This document shows, piece by piece, positions 56,595-64,000 of a stretch of 64,000 bases of DNA. Source of the DNA: Brucella sp. 21LCYQ03. GTDB taxonomy: Bacteria; Pseudomonadota; Alphaproteobacteria; Rhizobiales; Rhizobiaceae. The stretch's first letter is position 1; each line of letters starts with the position of its first letter. The position numbers were made by a program, and so were the translations under genes. The notes below the pieces were generated by a model that saw nothing but the letters and a program-made list of their open reading frames with translations, had not been told where the DNA came from and did not search any database. Location of the stretch: assembly GCF_023554105.1 (NCBI RefSeq), contig NZ_JAMJWE010000008.1:62001-126000 (forward strand), in the 5' to 3' direction.

Positions 56595-58125
56595 TGGACG
56601 TTCACTCTTTTCCGGTATCAATTTCAGCGTAACCGAAGGCCGTGTTGGGCTTGTCGGGCGCAATGGTATTGGCAAATCCACCCTTCTGAAAATCATGAGC
56701 GGGGCGTTGCTGCCTGCCAGTGGCACCGTTACGCGCAGTGGCCGGATTGGCGTGCTTGCGCAGAATATCGGCAGTGATGGTCAGCAGACTGTAGCCGATC
56801 TGTTTGAGGCGGGTGCTGCCTTTGACATGCTTGCGCGTATCGAAGCAGGTGAGGGCAATGACGCTGATTTTGAACAGGCCGACTGGATGTTGCCGCAGCG
56901 TTTTGATGAAGCCTTGCAGATGTTCGGGCTTTCGCTTGCGCCACAAACCCTGCTTTCAGCATTAAGCGGCGGGCAACAGACACGGGCAGCGCTCGCAGCT
57001 TTAATGTTTCAGAAGCCTGATCTTATTTTGCTTGATGAACCCACCAATAATCTTGATCGCGATGGTCGTCAGGCTGTCGCTGACATGCTTGCGAAATGGC
57101 AGGGGGCAGCTGTCGTCGTCAGCCATGATCGCGAATTGTTGCGGGAAATGGATGCGATAGCAGAGCTTTCGCAAGGCGCGTTGACGCTTTATGGCGGCAA
57201 CTGGGATTTTTATCGCGAGCGTAAGGAAGCAGAGCGGGAAGGGGCGCAGCGTGATCTTGAGCTTGCTCAGCGCGATGTGAAACAGGTCAGGCTCAAAGCG
57301 CAGGAGGCCGCTGAACGGCAGGCAAAAAGCGATGCGCGCGGGAAGAAGTCTCGTGCTGATGCAGGCATGAGCAAGCTGATGCTTGATGCGCGTGCCGATA
57401 AGGCGCAAAAGACTGGCGGTCGGGGTGAATTGCTTGCTGAGCGCAATGCAGAACGCGCACAAAACCAGTTGCGTGAAGCGGAAGCAAAGGTCGAACGCAA
57501 TAAGCTTATGCGGTTTAATATTGAGGCTGCGCTTTCGCCTTCCGGGCGTGTGATGCTGGAAATGCGCAATGTTTCTGGCGGGCCAGTACCGGAACGCCCG
57601 GTTATCCGAGACTTCTCGCTGAAAATTGTCGGGCCAGAACGCATTGTCATTCGCGGTGCAAATGGCGCTGGCAAAACCTCGCTTCTACGGTTGATTTCTG
57701 GCGATTTGCAGCCTGTTTCAGGTGAGATCAAGCGCTTTGCGTCTATTGCCATGTTTGATCAGCAGATGAGTCTGATGGACCGAAATGCGACGCTCTATGA
57801 GAATTTCCGCAGGTTGAACAAAGGTTCCAGCGATAATGATGCTCATTCGGCTCTGGCGCGTTTCTCATTTCGTGGTGAGAGTGCGTCGCGTCTGGCGGGT
57901 AGCTTAAGCGGTGGTGAATTGCTGCGTGCAGCATTGGCCTGTGTGCTGGCAGGAACATTGAAGCCGGAACTGCTTATTCTAGACGAGCCAACAAACCATC
58001 TCGATCTTGATTCAATTCAGGCACTGGAAACGGCGCTCAATGATTACGAGGGTGGCCTGTTGCTTGTGAGCCACGATCAGGCTTTTCTCGATGCGATAGG
58101 TATCGAGCGGGTTATTGAATTATGA
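56548..58125 (+). CDS. ABC-F family ATP-binding protein
   Basis: A 525-residue protein with two ABC ATPase domains and no membrane domain. First domain: Walker A GRNGIGKST, signature ALSGGQQTRAALA, Walker B LILLDEPTNNLD. Second domain: Walker A GANGAGKTS, signature SLSGGELLRAALA, Walker B LLILDEPTNHLDL. The linker (about 230-330) is charged and helical, as in ABC-F translation factors such as Uup or YheS relatives. It probably acts at the ribosomal E site; a resistance role is possible but not shown. The start at 56548 has only a weak SD and lies inside an overlapping upstream ORF. Confidence 0.9.
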   Translation: MSSLLTLQGISAFTADGRSLFSGINFSVTEGRVGLVGRNGIGKSTLLKIMSGALLPASGTVTRSGRIGVLAQNIGSDGQQTVADLFEAGAAFDMLARIEAGEGNDADFEQADWMLPQRFDEALQMFGLSLAPQTLLSALSGGQQTRAALAALMFQKPDLILLDEPTNNLDRDGRQAVADMLAKWQGAAVVVSHDRELLREMDAIAELSQGALTLYGGNWDFYRERKEAEREGAQRDLELAQRDVKQVRLKAQEAAERQAKSDARGKKSRADAGMSKLMLDARADKAQKTGGRGELLAERNAERAQNQLREAEAKVERNKLMRFNIEAALSPSGRVMLEMRNVSGGPVPERPVIRDFSLKIVGPERIVIRGANGAGKTSLLRLISGDLQPVSGEIKRFASIAMFDQQMSLMDRNATLYENFRRLNKGSSDNDAHSALARFSFRGESASRLAGSLSGGELLRAALACVLAGTLKPELLILDEPTNHLDLDSIQALETALNDYEGGLLLVSHDQAFLDAIGIERVIEL

Positions 58126-58158
58126 TTGAGACCATGTCGCGGAAAAGTGCGATGCGCT

Positions 58159-58620
58159 TTAGTCGTTGCCATCAAATTGCGGTGCTACTTTTTCAATGTC
58201 GGCAATCAGTTGCAGCAGGTTTTTGCTGATATGCGCGTGCAGCGAGGCTGCGGCTTCTGGATATTCTTCCAGAATGCGGCGAAACACTGAACGGCTGATG
58301 CGGATGACTTCGGTTTCTTCCTCAGCCAGCGCACCGGTCATGCGGGAGGTTTGGGCAATCAGCGCCATTTCGCCAAGCATTGCGCCGGGGCCGACGGGGC
58401 GGATTGTGACCCGCCCTTCGTCTGCATCATGAAACAGGCTGATATTGCCCGATACGACGACATAGCCGCAATCAGCGCTCTGGCCTTCGCGGAATAGTTC
58501 ACGACCAGCACGCAGCACAAGACGTTCTGCGCCAAAGGCGAGCAGACGCAACTGTTCGGGTGAAAAAGACTCGAACAGGCCTACTGAGCTGAGAATGCGG
58601 ATATCGTCATCGAGCGCCAT
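58159..58620 (-). CDS. cyclic nucleotide-binding domain protein (no DNA-binding domain)
   Basis: A 153-residue protein composed of one cNMP-binding domain: LSSVGLFESFSPEQLRLLAF, then RELFREGQSADCGYVVVSGN, and the phosphate-binding-cassette-like region VGPGAMLGEMALIAQTSRMT. The C-terminal helix ends SLHAHISKNLLQLIADIEKV with no helix-turn-helix. This resembles the protein annotated in Brucella as a cAMP-dependent kinase regulatory subunit, encoded next to otpR. It starts 34 bp after cenR on the same strand, so the two are probably co-transcribed. It is likely a cAMP- or cGMP-sensing adaptor. Confidence 0.9.
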   Translation of the reverse strand: MALDDDIRILSSVGLFESFSPEQLRLLAFGAERLVLRAGRELFREGQSADCGYVVVSGNISLFHDADEGRVTIRPVGPGAMLGEMALIAQTSRMTGALAEEETEVIRISRSVFRRILEEYPEAAASLHAHISKNLLQLIADIEKVAPQFDGND

Positions 58621-58654
58621 AGCTTGTCATGACACCCGCATCATGCGCTGTCCA

Positions 58655-59338
58655 TCATGGGACAAGTTTGTATCCCCCGCTTTCTGTAACCAGAAGCGAT
58701 GCATTGGATGGATCCTTTTCAATTTTCTGGCGCAGACGGTAAACGTGGGTTTCCAACGTGTGTGTCGTGACGCCCGAATTATACCCCCACACTTCTTCAA
58801 GCAGCACATCGCGGCCAATGACCTTGTCGCCAGCGCGATAAAGATACTTGATGATCGCCGCTTCTTTTTCGGTCAGGCGGATCTTGCTGCCCTTCTCATC
58901 GAGAAGCAGTTTCTGGCCCGGCTTGAAGGTGTATGGTCCGACGATGAATGTGGCGTCTTCACTCTGCTCGTGCTGGCGCAACTGCGCACGAATACGCGCA
59001 AGCAGAACGGCAAATTTGAATGGCTTGGTGACGTAATCATTCGCACCTGATTCGAGACCGAGAATCGTGTCCGATTCGGTGTCGTGACCGGTCAGCATAA
59101 TGATTGGAGCCTTGAACCCGCCTTTGCGCAGCAGCTTGACTGCTTCGCGACCGTCCATATCCGGCAGACCAACGTCCATGATCAACAGATCAACAATGCC
59201 GTTGCGCGCCGTCTGAATGCCCTTGGTGGCATTGTCTTCCTGAAGAATCTGGAACTCTTCGCACAGCTCCAGCTGTTCGACGAGGATGGAGCGGAGATCT
59301 TCGTCATCGTCCACGAGCAGTATTGTACGACCTGTCAT
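58655..59338 (-). CDS. cenR: response regulator CenR (OtpR)
   Basis: A 227-residue OmpR/PhoB-type response regulator. The receiver domain has the acidic pair in LLVDDDEDLR, phospho-acceptor Asp in LLIMDVGLPDMDG, the Thr in MLTGHDT and Lys in YVTKPFKF. The C-terminal winged helix shows RLTEKEAAIIKYLYRAGDKV and THTLETHVYRLRQKIEKDP. It matches Brucella OtpR, also named CenR, a regulator of envelope homeostasis. GAGGA precedes the ATG at 59338; the frame opens at 59365. No histidine kinase gene is adjacent, as for its Brucella counterpart. Confidence 0.88.
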   Translation of the reverse strand: MTGRTILLVDDDEDLRSILVEQLELCEEFQILQEDNATKGIQTARNGIVDLLIMDVGLPDMDGREAVKLLRKGGFKAPIIMLTGHDTESDTILGLESGANDYVTKPFKFAVLLARIRAQLRQHEQSEDATFIVGPYTFKPGQKLLLDEKGSKIRLTEKEAAIIKYLYRAGDKVIGRDVLLEEVWGYNSGVTTHTLETHVYRLRQKIEKDPSNASLLVTESGGYKLVP

Positions 59339-59480
59339 GCCTGTCCTCGTTACTCTTTGATTCAAATAGTGGTTCGTGTTTTATGACATTTAATGGCGAT
59401 AAGTTGAAGCCGTGAAAAAACAGAGCAGATTTTCAGGCGATCACCCAAACTTTACCAGCAGGCAGAAAACGGAGGCAGGC

Positions 59481-60026
59481 TTGTCCAGAAATCACAATAA
59501 CCGCGGAGTTGGCATCATCGATGTACGGGCAAAGCCCGGCCATAAAACGCGCGGCCTGCTTGCTGCTGGCAATTTGGTGCTCGAATGTGCGCTTGGCAAG
59601 GGGGGCATCAGCGCTTTCAAGCGCGAAGGCGACGGTGCAACGCCACTTTCTTCCATGCGGTTGCTTTATGGATATCGTCGTGGCGATGCCCGGCAATGGC
59701 CTCTAACGCCTTTGCCGCTGAAGCGTGTGCAGAAGCTTGATGGCTGGTGCGATGCACCGAACGACGCCAATTACAATCGTCCGGTCAGTCTTCCGTTCAA
59801 ATCAAGCCACGAGAAGATGTGGCGTAATGACGATGTTTATGATGCCTGCATTGTAATGGATTGGAATATCAGCCCGCGGAAACGTGGCTGTGGCAGCGCA
59901 ATTTTCTTTCATCTTGCGCGTCCGGGTTATACGCCGACCGAGGGCTGTATAGCATTGAAGCGCGCCGACATGGCGCGCCTCTTACCGCATTTGACGAATA
60001 GGACGGTGATACGCGTATTGCGGTAA
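59481..60026 (+). CDS. L,D-transpeptidase family protein (YkuD-like)
   Basis: A 181-residue protein with the YkuD catalytic signature: the His in IFFHLARPGYTPTEGCIALK and the nucleophile Cys within EGCIAL. Upstream it has GVGIIDVRAKPGHKTRGLLA and the FKREGDGATPLSSMRLLYGY segment seen in short proteobacterial members. No signal peptide is obvious. The frame is open from a GTG at 59412, but the TTG at 59481 has GGAGG 5 nt upstream and begins the conserved SRNHNNRGVG segment, so I use it; confidence in the start is modest. It is convergent with the NCS2 permease across a palindromic repeat. Confidence 0.85.
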   Translation: MSRNHNNRGVGIIDVRAKPGHKTRGLLAAGNLVLECALGKGGISAFKREGDGATPLSSMRLLYGYRRGDARQWPLTPLPLKRVQKLDGWCDAPNDANYNRPVSLPFKSSHEKMWRNDDVYDACIVMDWNISPRKRGCGSAIFFHLARPGYTPTEGCIALKRADMARLLPHLTNRTVIRVLR

Positions 60027-60027
60027 T

Positions 60028-60107
60028 CAAAGCGCTATGCGCTCTAATCTTTTTAGTACGCACTGTCCTACGCAAAACCGCTTCGCACTTTTGCTGGAAG
60101 TGCTTTA
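60028..60107. repeat. Bru-RS-like palindromic repeat, copy 4 (convergent junction)
   Basis: Read on the minus strand: AAAGCACTTCCAGCAAAAGT, then GCGAAGCGGTTTTGCGTAGG and a tail to GCGCTTTG. GCAAAA pairs with TTTTGC, and outer AAAGC pairs with GCTTT. It is a different subfamily from the copies at 6.4, 21.4 and 27.2 kb but has a similar layout. Its first bases coincide with the permease TAA stop codon. Confidence 0.7.
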
Positions 60108-61592
60108 ATGAGCCCCTGCGGGGACGATTTTCACTTCATTGCCCTCAACATCGTAGAGTTTGCCGTTCTGGATATAATCGCCATCGTGCAGTTCTGCGAT
60201 CTGGTGGTGGCGAATGATGCGCTCAGTGCCTTCGGCAAAGACTGACATCTGGTTTGAGTTGCCAGCTTTGAATTCGTTGAACATGAGGTTAAGCACGATT
60301 GCCATCAATGCAGCCGAGCTGATGCCTGAATGAAAGACCGTCTCAAACCATGCTGGGAAGTGGTGATAGAATTCGGGTGCTGCAATCGGAATCATCCCGA
60401 AACCGATAGAGGTCGCTACGATGATCAGATTGATATTGTTCTGATAATCTACCTTTGACAGTGTGCGGATGCCGCTTGCGGCAACTGTTCCGAAAAGAAC
60501 GATACCGGCACCGCCGAGCACGGCTGGCGGCACACAGGCGATCACACGACCCATCACCGGCAGAAGACCAAGCGTGATGAGGATAAGCCCGCCTGTGGCA
60601 ACCACATAGCGGCTCTTCACGCCTGTTACAGCAACAAGACCGACATTTTGCGCGAAGGCGCTCTGCGTGAACGAGCCGACGACAGGTGCGAGAATGCTCG
60701 ATGCCATATCGGCGCGCAGTCCATCGCCGAGACGGCGGGAATTGACTTTGGTTCCCAGAATTTCACCGACCGCCAGAATATCGGCAGAGGTTTCAACCAG
60801 TGTGACGACAATTACGATGAACATCGACAGCGTTGCTGCGATGCTGAAAATCGGCCAGCCAAAGTGGAATATTTCGGGCAGGGCCATCACCGGACCTTCT
60901 GCTACACGCGAAAAATCCGTCATGCCGAGCGCCCACGCAACGCCTGTTCCGATCACCATTGCAAGCAGGATCGACAGCCGCGAAATCGTGGCGTTTCCGA
61001 TTTTGCTGAGCAAGAGAACGATCAGCAGGGTGAGACCTGCGAGACCAATATTGCCCATGCTGCCAAAGTCGGGTGCTTTGCTGTTGCCGCCCATGGCCCA
61101 GCGCGCTGCAACGGGCATCAGGGTGAGACCGATGGTTGTAATCACAATGCCTGTAACAAGTGGTGGAAAAAAACGCGTCACGCGCGAGAAAATCGGCGTG
61201 ATCAGAAAGCCTATGAGGGCTGCCGCTATCACTGCCCCCAGCACGACTTGAATGCCCGCCTCGCCGGTTTCGGCAGAGGTTACGATGGCAACCATCGTGG
61301 CTACACCAGCGAATGATACGCCCTGCACCAGCGGAAGCTGACAGCCAAAAAATGGAATGCCGATGGTCTGCAGAACGGTTGCGACGCCACCTGCAAAGAG
61401 CGAAGCGGTAATCAGCAGACCGATCTCGCTGGCGCTCAAGCCTGCCGCCTGACCGATAATCAACGGCACGGCGACAATGCCGCCATACATGGTTAGAACA
61501 TGCTGAAATCCATAGGCAAGATTGGCGGCGACGGATAGTTTTTCGTCTTCAGGACGCGGACTGGCCATCATCCCTGTTGGGTGTGCATTCAC
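60105..61592 (-). CDS. NCS2 family nucleobase:cation symporter (uracil/xanthine permease type)
   Basis: A 495-residue transporter with about fourteen hydrophobic segments. Family landmarks: AYGFQHVLTMYGGIVAVPLI, the FGCQLPLVQGVSFAGVATMV region, TVAASGIRTLSKVDYQNNIN, and FTQSAFAQNVGLVAVTGVKS with the QNxG motif of the nucleobase-ascorbate transporter family. The VETSADILAVGEIL segment matches the substrate-binding Glu. It would import a purine or pyrimidine base, and the xanthine/uric acid branch is favoured by the QNVGLVAVT motif. It ends at a Bru-RS-like repeat. Confidence 0.9.
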   Translation of the reverse strand: MNAHPTGMMASPRPEDEKLSVAANLAYGFQHVLTMYGGIVAVPLIIGQAAGLSASEIGLLITASLFAGGVATVLQTIGIPFFGCQLPLVQGVSFAGVATMVAIVTSAETGEAGIQVVLGAVIAAALIGFLITPIFSRVTRFFPPLVTGIVITTIGLTLMPVAARWAMGGNSKAPDFGSMGNIGLAGLTLLIVLLLSKIGNATISRLSILLAMVIGTGVAWALGMTDFSRVAEGPVMALPEIFHFGWPIFSIAATLSMFIVIVVTLVETSADILAVGEILGTKVNSRRLGDGLRADMASSILAPVVGSFTQSAFAQNVGLVAVTGVKSRYVVATGGLILITLGLLPVMGRVIACVPPAVLGGAGIVLFGTVAASGIRTLSKVDYQNNINLIIVATSIGFGMIPIAAPEFYHHFPAWFETVFHSGISSAALMAIVLNLMFNEFKAGNSNQMSVFAEGTERIIRHHQIAELHDGDYIQNGKLYDVEGNEVKIVPAGAH

Positions 61593-61707
61593 GATTATTC
61601 CTCCCTATGTCTCTCCTCAAAGACAGGGGGCGAGTATATCCCTCACACACAGACTGACTGCATTGCTTTTTGTTGAAGTTGTTTTCGATCTGAACAGGCT
61701 AATATGA

Positions 61708-63180
61708 TCAGGCTGATGCTTCGCGCATCGCATCACGGAGAATGGTAAAAATATAAGGCTCAATTGACTGTGCAACGTTGAAACGCAGATAGCGCGTGGC
61801 ACTGCGTGATGGGCTGAAGACGTCGCCGGGAGCTAACAGTACGCCCTTCTCAAGCGCATAGGCTGCGATGCGGCCTGAATCCATGCCTTCAGGCAATTGT
61901 GCCCAGAGAAACATGCTGCCCTGTGGCTCAGTCCAAATTTCAAGTCCGGTGGCCTTCAGCCGCTTGGCGACCAGTGTCATAGCATCTGCGAGTTTTGCGC
62001 GCAGGCTGTCAATGTGGCGAAGATATGTGCCGTCGGTTAGCAGTGAATGCACGATTTGTGCCGAGACAGTATTGCCTGCAAATGTGCTTGCAAGCTTGAG
62101 ATCGGTTAATCCATCGATCCAGTCGCAGCGACCGGCAATATAGCCAACGCGGGCCGCAGCCGAGAGCGTCTTTGAAAAACTGCCCATGTGCAAAACGCGA
62201 TCAAAGCCGTCGAGTTCGGCAAGAAGCGGCGTTGGCGATGGATGAAAGTCGCCAAAAATATTATCTTCGACAAGCGTGATGTTATGGATTTCCGCAAGCT
62301 TTAGCAAACGGTGGGCAATCGCAGGGGTCATGGTGCCACCGGTGGGATTATGCAGCCCCGCATTGGAAATATAGAGCTTCGGCGCGTGCTCCTCAGCAGC
62401 CTTTGCAAAGGCCTCCAGATCGGGGCCACTATGCGTATAAGGGATACCAATGAGCTTTACGCGATGTGAGAGAAGGGCGGCCTGAAAATTAAAATAGCAG
62501 GGATCATCGACAAGTACCGTATCGCCTGGCTGCAACAGAAAGCGGAAGATGAGATCAATTGCGTGGGTGCCTGAATCGGTCAGCAAGATATCGCCGCCGG
62601 ACATATCTATGCCTTGTTCAGACAGTTTGCGCGCCAGATGGTTACGCAAAGGGCGGTAGCCGAGTGGTTCGCCGTAGGTGGTGAGATTGCTGTTCTCATC
62701 GCGGGCGATTGCGCGCATGGCACGACGAATGCCTTCAAGCGGCAGCCATTCATCGGGTAGCCAGCCACAACCGGGCTTATAAGTTTCGCTATCAGCTTCT
62801 AGGGATTGGCGCATGACCCAGAAAGGATCAATCTGTCGGTCTTTGTGGGGCGTGGTTGCAGCAACGGTAAATGGCTGGCGTCCGCGCTCAGACACATAAA
62901 AACCTGCACCCCGTCGTGACTGTATAACGCCTTCCGCTACCAGCCGGTCATAGGCTTCAACCACAGTGGATTTCGAGACATTCATGGTTTCGGCCAGACG
63001 GCGGATCGATGGCAGACGTGCACCGGGCGCTAGGCTCATGGCAGCAATGCGGTCACGAATAATCGTCATGACCTTGTCAACGAGCGAGATTTTTTCAGCA
63101 GTTGTCTTCTCTTCGCTGTTGCCACCGAGATAAGCGGCTTCAACTGCTTCAAGACTGCGCAACAGGCCCGTTGAAATCAT
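61708..63180 (-). CDS. MocR-family regulator (GntR helix-turn-helix plus aminotransferase domain)
   Basis: A 490-residue fusion of an N-terminal GntR winged helix and a type I aminotransferase domain. The HTH is LPSIRRLAETMNVSKSTVVE with EGVIQSRRGAGFYVSER. The PLP Lys is in GSFSKTLSAAARVGYIAGRC, and PTGGTMTPAIAHRL resembles the N-NPTG segment. MocR proteins activate neighbouring genes upon binding PLP or amino compounds. The frame starts at 63189, but GAAGG lies better for the ATG at 63180. It diverges from the EamA gene across a region with GTAC half-sites. Confidence 0.93.
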   Translation of the reverse strand: MISTGLLRSLEAVEAAYLGGNSEEKTTAEKISLVDKVMTIIRDRIAAMSLAPGARLPSIRRLAETMNVSKSTVVEAYDRLVAEGVIQSRRGAGFYVSERGRQPFTVAATTPHKDRQIDPFWVMRQSLEADSETYKPGCGWLPDEWLPLEGIRRAMRAIARDENSNLTTYGEPLGYRPLRNHLARKLSEQGIDMSGGDILLTDSGTHAIDLIFRFLLQPGDTVLVDDPCYFNFQAALLSHRVKLIGIPYTHSGPDLEAFAKAAEEHAPKLYISNAGLHNPTGGTMTPAIAHRLLKLAEIHNITLVEDNIFGDFHPSPTPLLAELDGFDRVLHMGSFSKTLSAAARVGYIAGRCDWIDGLTDLKLASTFAGNTVSAQIVHSLLTDGTYLRHIDSLRAKLADAMTLVAKRLKATGLEIWTEPQGSMFLWAQLPEGMDSGRIAAYALEKGVLLAPGDVFSPSRSATRYLRFNVAQSIEPYIFTILRDAMREASA

Positions 63181-63222
63181 CTGTACCATCCTTCGTATCA
63201 GTACAGTTTAGCAAAATTGTAC
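63181..63222. promoter_or_regulatory. candidate MocR operator: three GTAC half-sites, 18-bp spacing
   Basis: GTAC occurs at 63183-63186, 63201-63204 and 63219-63222, each exactly 18 bp from the next. Flanks make them TGTAC, GTACA, TGTAC, so adjacent pairs are inverted. They cover the MocR start and extend into the divergent promoter region. Confidence 0.5.
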
Positions 63223-63306
63223 GGAAACTGTCTCTGCTTATTTTGCCGAATTCACGACACTTTGCCAGAATCATCTACATGAAACTGCAACAGATCGAAA
63301 AGACAT

Positions 63307-64000
63307 ATGAACAAGACTGCGGGTTGGATTAACGGATTTATTGGGGTTCTTATTTTCAGTGGGTCACTGACAGCCACGCGTTTGGCGGTCATCGATATTG
63401 ATCCGACCTTTGTAACCATGGCGCGAGCGTCTATTGCAGGACTCTTGGGGCTCGCGCTACTGCTTGTTTTCCGCGCGCCATTTCCAAGCCGAAATGACGT
63501 TGTTTCGTTGATTGTTGTGGCGCTTGGTGTGGTGGTTGGATTTCCATTGCTGACAGGCATCGCGCTGCAACATATGACCTCGGCCCATGCAATTGTGTTT
63601 ATCGGCCTGCTGCCTTTGGCTACAGCTGTGTTTGCTGTACTGCGCGGCGGTGAAAATCCACGTCCACTGTTCTGGCTGTTCTCTGTTGTGGGTAGTGCTA
63701 TTGTCGCGTCTTATGCTTACGGGCAGGGCAGTCAGTCAACATTACTGGGCGACGTGCTGATGCTGGGCGCAATCATTGTCTGCGGGCTGGGTTATGCGGA
63801 AGGGGCAAGCCTCTCGCGCCGGCTGGGCGGCTGGCAGGTAATTTGCTGGGCGCTGGTTTTCTCGCTGCCGGTTATGCTGCCGTTGAGCATTCTGACACGT
63901 CCTGAAACATGGTCCGGCATCGGCGTCATGGCATGGGGCGGACTTGCCTATGTGACGCTGTTTTCGATGCTGATCGGCTTTTTCTTCTGGTATCGCGGTC
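63307..64000 (+). CDS. EamA/DMT family permease, truncated by window end
   Basis: From ATG 63307 the frame is open to the window end. The start MNKTAGWINGFIGVLIFSGS is followed by LTATRLAVIDIDPTFVTMAR and ASIAGLLGLALLLVFRAPF, typical EamA/RhaT-type drug-metabolite transporter helices. Nine of ten expected helices are present in 231 residues; the gene continues beyond 64000. Substrate is unknown. It is divergent from the MocR regulator, a common pairing in which MocR controls a DMT exporter of amines or vitamin B6-related compounds. Confidence 0.88.
   Translation, partial: MNKTAGWINGFIGVLIFSGSLTATRLAVIDIDPTFVTMARASIAGLLGLALLLVFRAPFPSRNDVVSLIVVALGVVVGFPLLTGIALQHMTSAHAIVFIGLLPLATAVFAVLRGGENPRPLFWLFSVVGSAIVASYAYGQGSQSTLLGDVLMLGAIIVCGLGYAEGASLSRRLGGWQVICWALVFSLPVMLPLSILTRPETWSGIGVMAWGGLAYVTLFSMLIGFFFWYRG

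Noticed and set aside
63279-63332. 17-codon ORF overlapping the EamA start
   Set aside because: No SD upstream of its ATG, so a leader role is not supported; overlap is probably chance.

Overview
The window is 64 kb of core chromosome from an alphaproteobacterium of the Brucellaceae, most likely an Ochrobactrum-type Brucella. The evidence is an Omp19 lipoprotein, a cenR/otpR gene next to a cyclic-nucleotide-domain gene, aerobic cobalt-chelatase genes cobS and cobT, the mdh-sucCDAB-lpd and sdhCDAB clusters, rhizobial-type dapF-mtaB-ftsY linkage, and palindromic intergenic repeats like the Bru-RS elements of Brucella. I see no prophage, IS element, CRISPR array, rRNA or tRNA gene.

Layout. 0-5 kb: end of a lipoprotein L,D-transpeptidase-like gene, accA, a small membrane protein with xerD, then aroK-aroB-ClbS-like gene. 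5-10 kb: BolA-like protein, a zinc-finger/J-domain protein, and cobS-cobT. 10-16 kb: SDR oxidoreductase, a queuosine-precursor-type transporter, rpmB, a DUF3108-like protein, and a divergent MerR regulator and metal-exporting P-type ATPase. 15.7-21.3 kb: the minus-strand cluster dapF-mtaB-ftsY-yciB-gloB-small secreted protein. 21.7-23.5 kb: omp19 and zapE. 23.9-35 kb: a TCA block (mdh, sucC, sucD, sucA, sucB, lpdA) with three non-TCA genes between sucB and lpdA. 35-40.4 kb: xerC, rimM-trmD-DUF4260-rplS, leuC. 40.5-46.4 kb: a diguanylate cyclase, a GNAT enzyme and sdhCDAB. 46.4-50.4 kb: VOC protein, secreted chorismate mutase, OsmC protein, UbiH-type hydroxylase and tesB. 50.7-58.1 kb: amtB behind a sigma-54 promoter, ftsK, lolA, xth and an ABC-F ATPase. 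58-64 kb: CNBD protein, cenR, L,D-transpeptidase, NCS2 permease, a MocR regulator and a divergent EamA permease cut by the window end.

How the genes work together. The window holds most of the TCA cycle from 2-oxoglutarate to oxaloacetate (sucAB/lpdA, sucCD, sdhCDAB, mdh; no fumarase is seen), the chromosome-dimer resolution set (XerC, XerD, FtsK), several envelope functions (Omp19, LolA, L,D-transpeptidases, YciB, CenR), and central biosynthesis (accA, aroKB, dapF, leuC, cobST).

Nothing here is clearly a new multi-gene system. The observations most worth checking are regulatory or evolutionary: a compact pseudoknot candidate overlapping the start codon of the queuosine-precursor transporter; a strong-SD upstream ORF overlapping the ABC-F start; a 50-bp duplication of the sdhB 3-prime end differing only at synonymous sites; GTAC half-sites at exact 18-bp spacing between the MocR and EamA genes; and several palindromic repeat copies placed in operon junctions. 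Many long ORFs begin upstream of the likely start; I corrected starts where a ribosome binding site or family length supported it.
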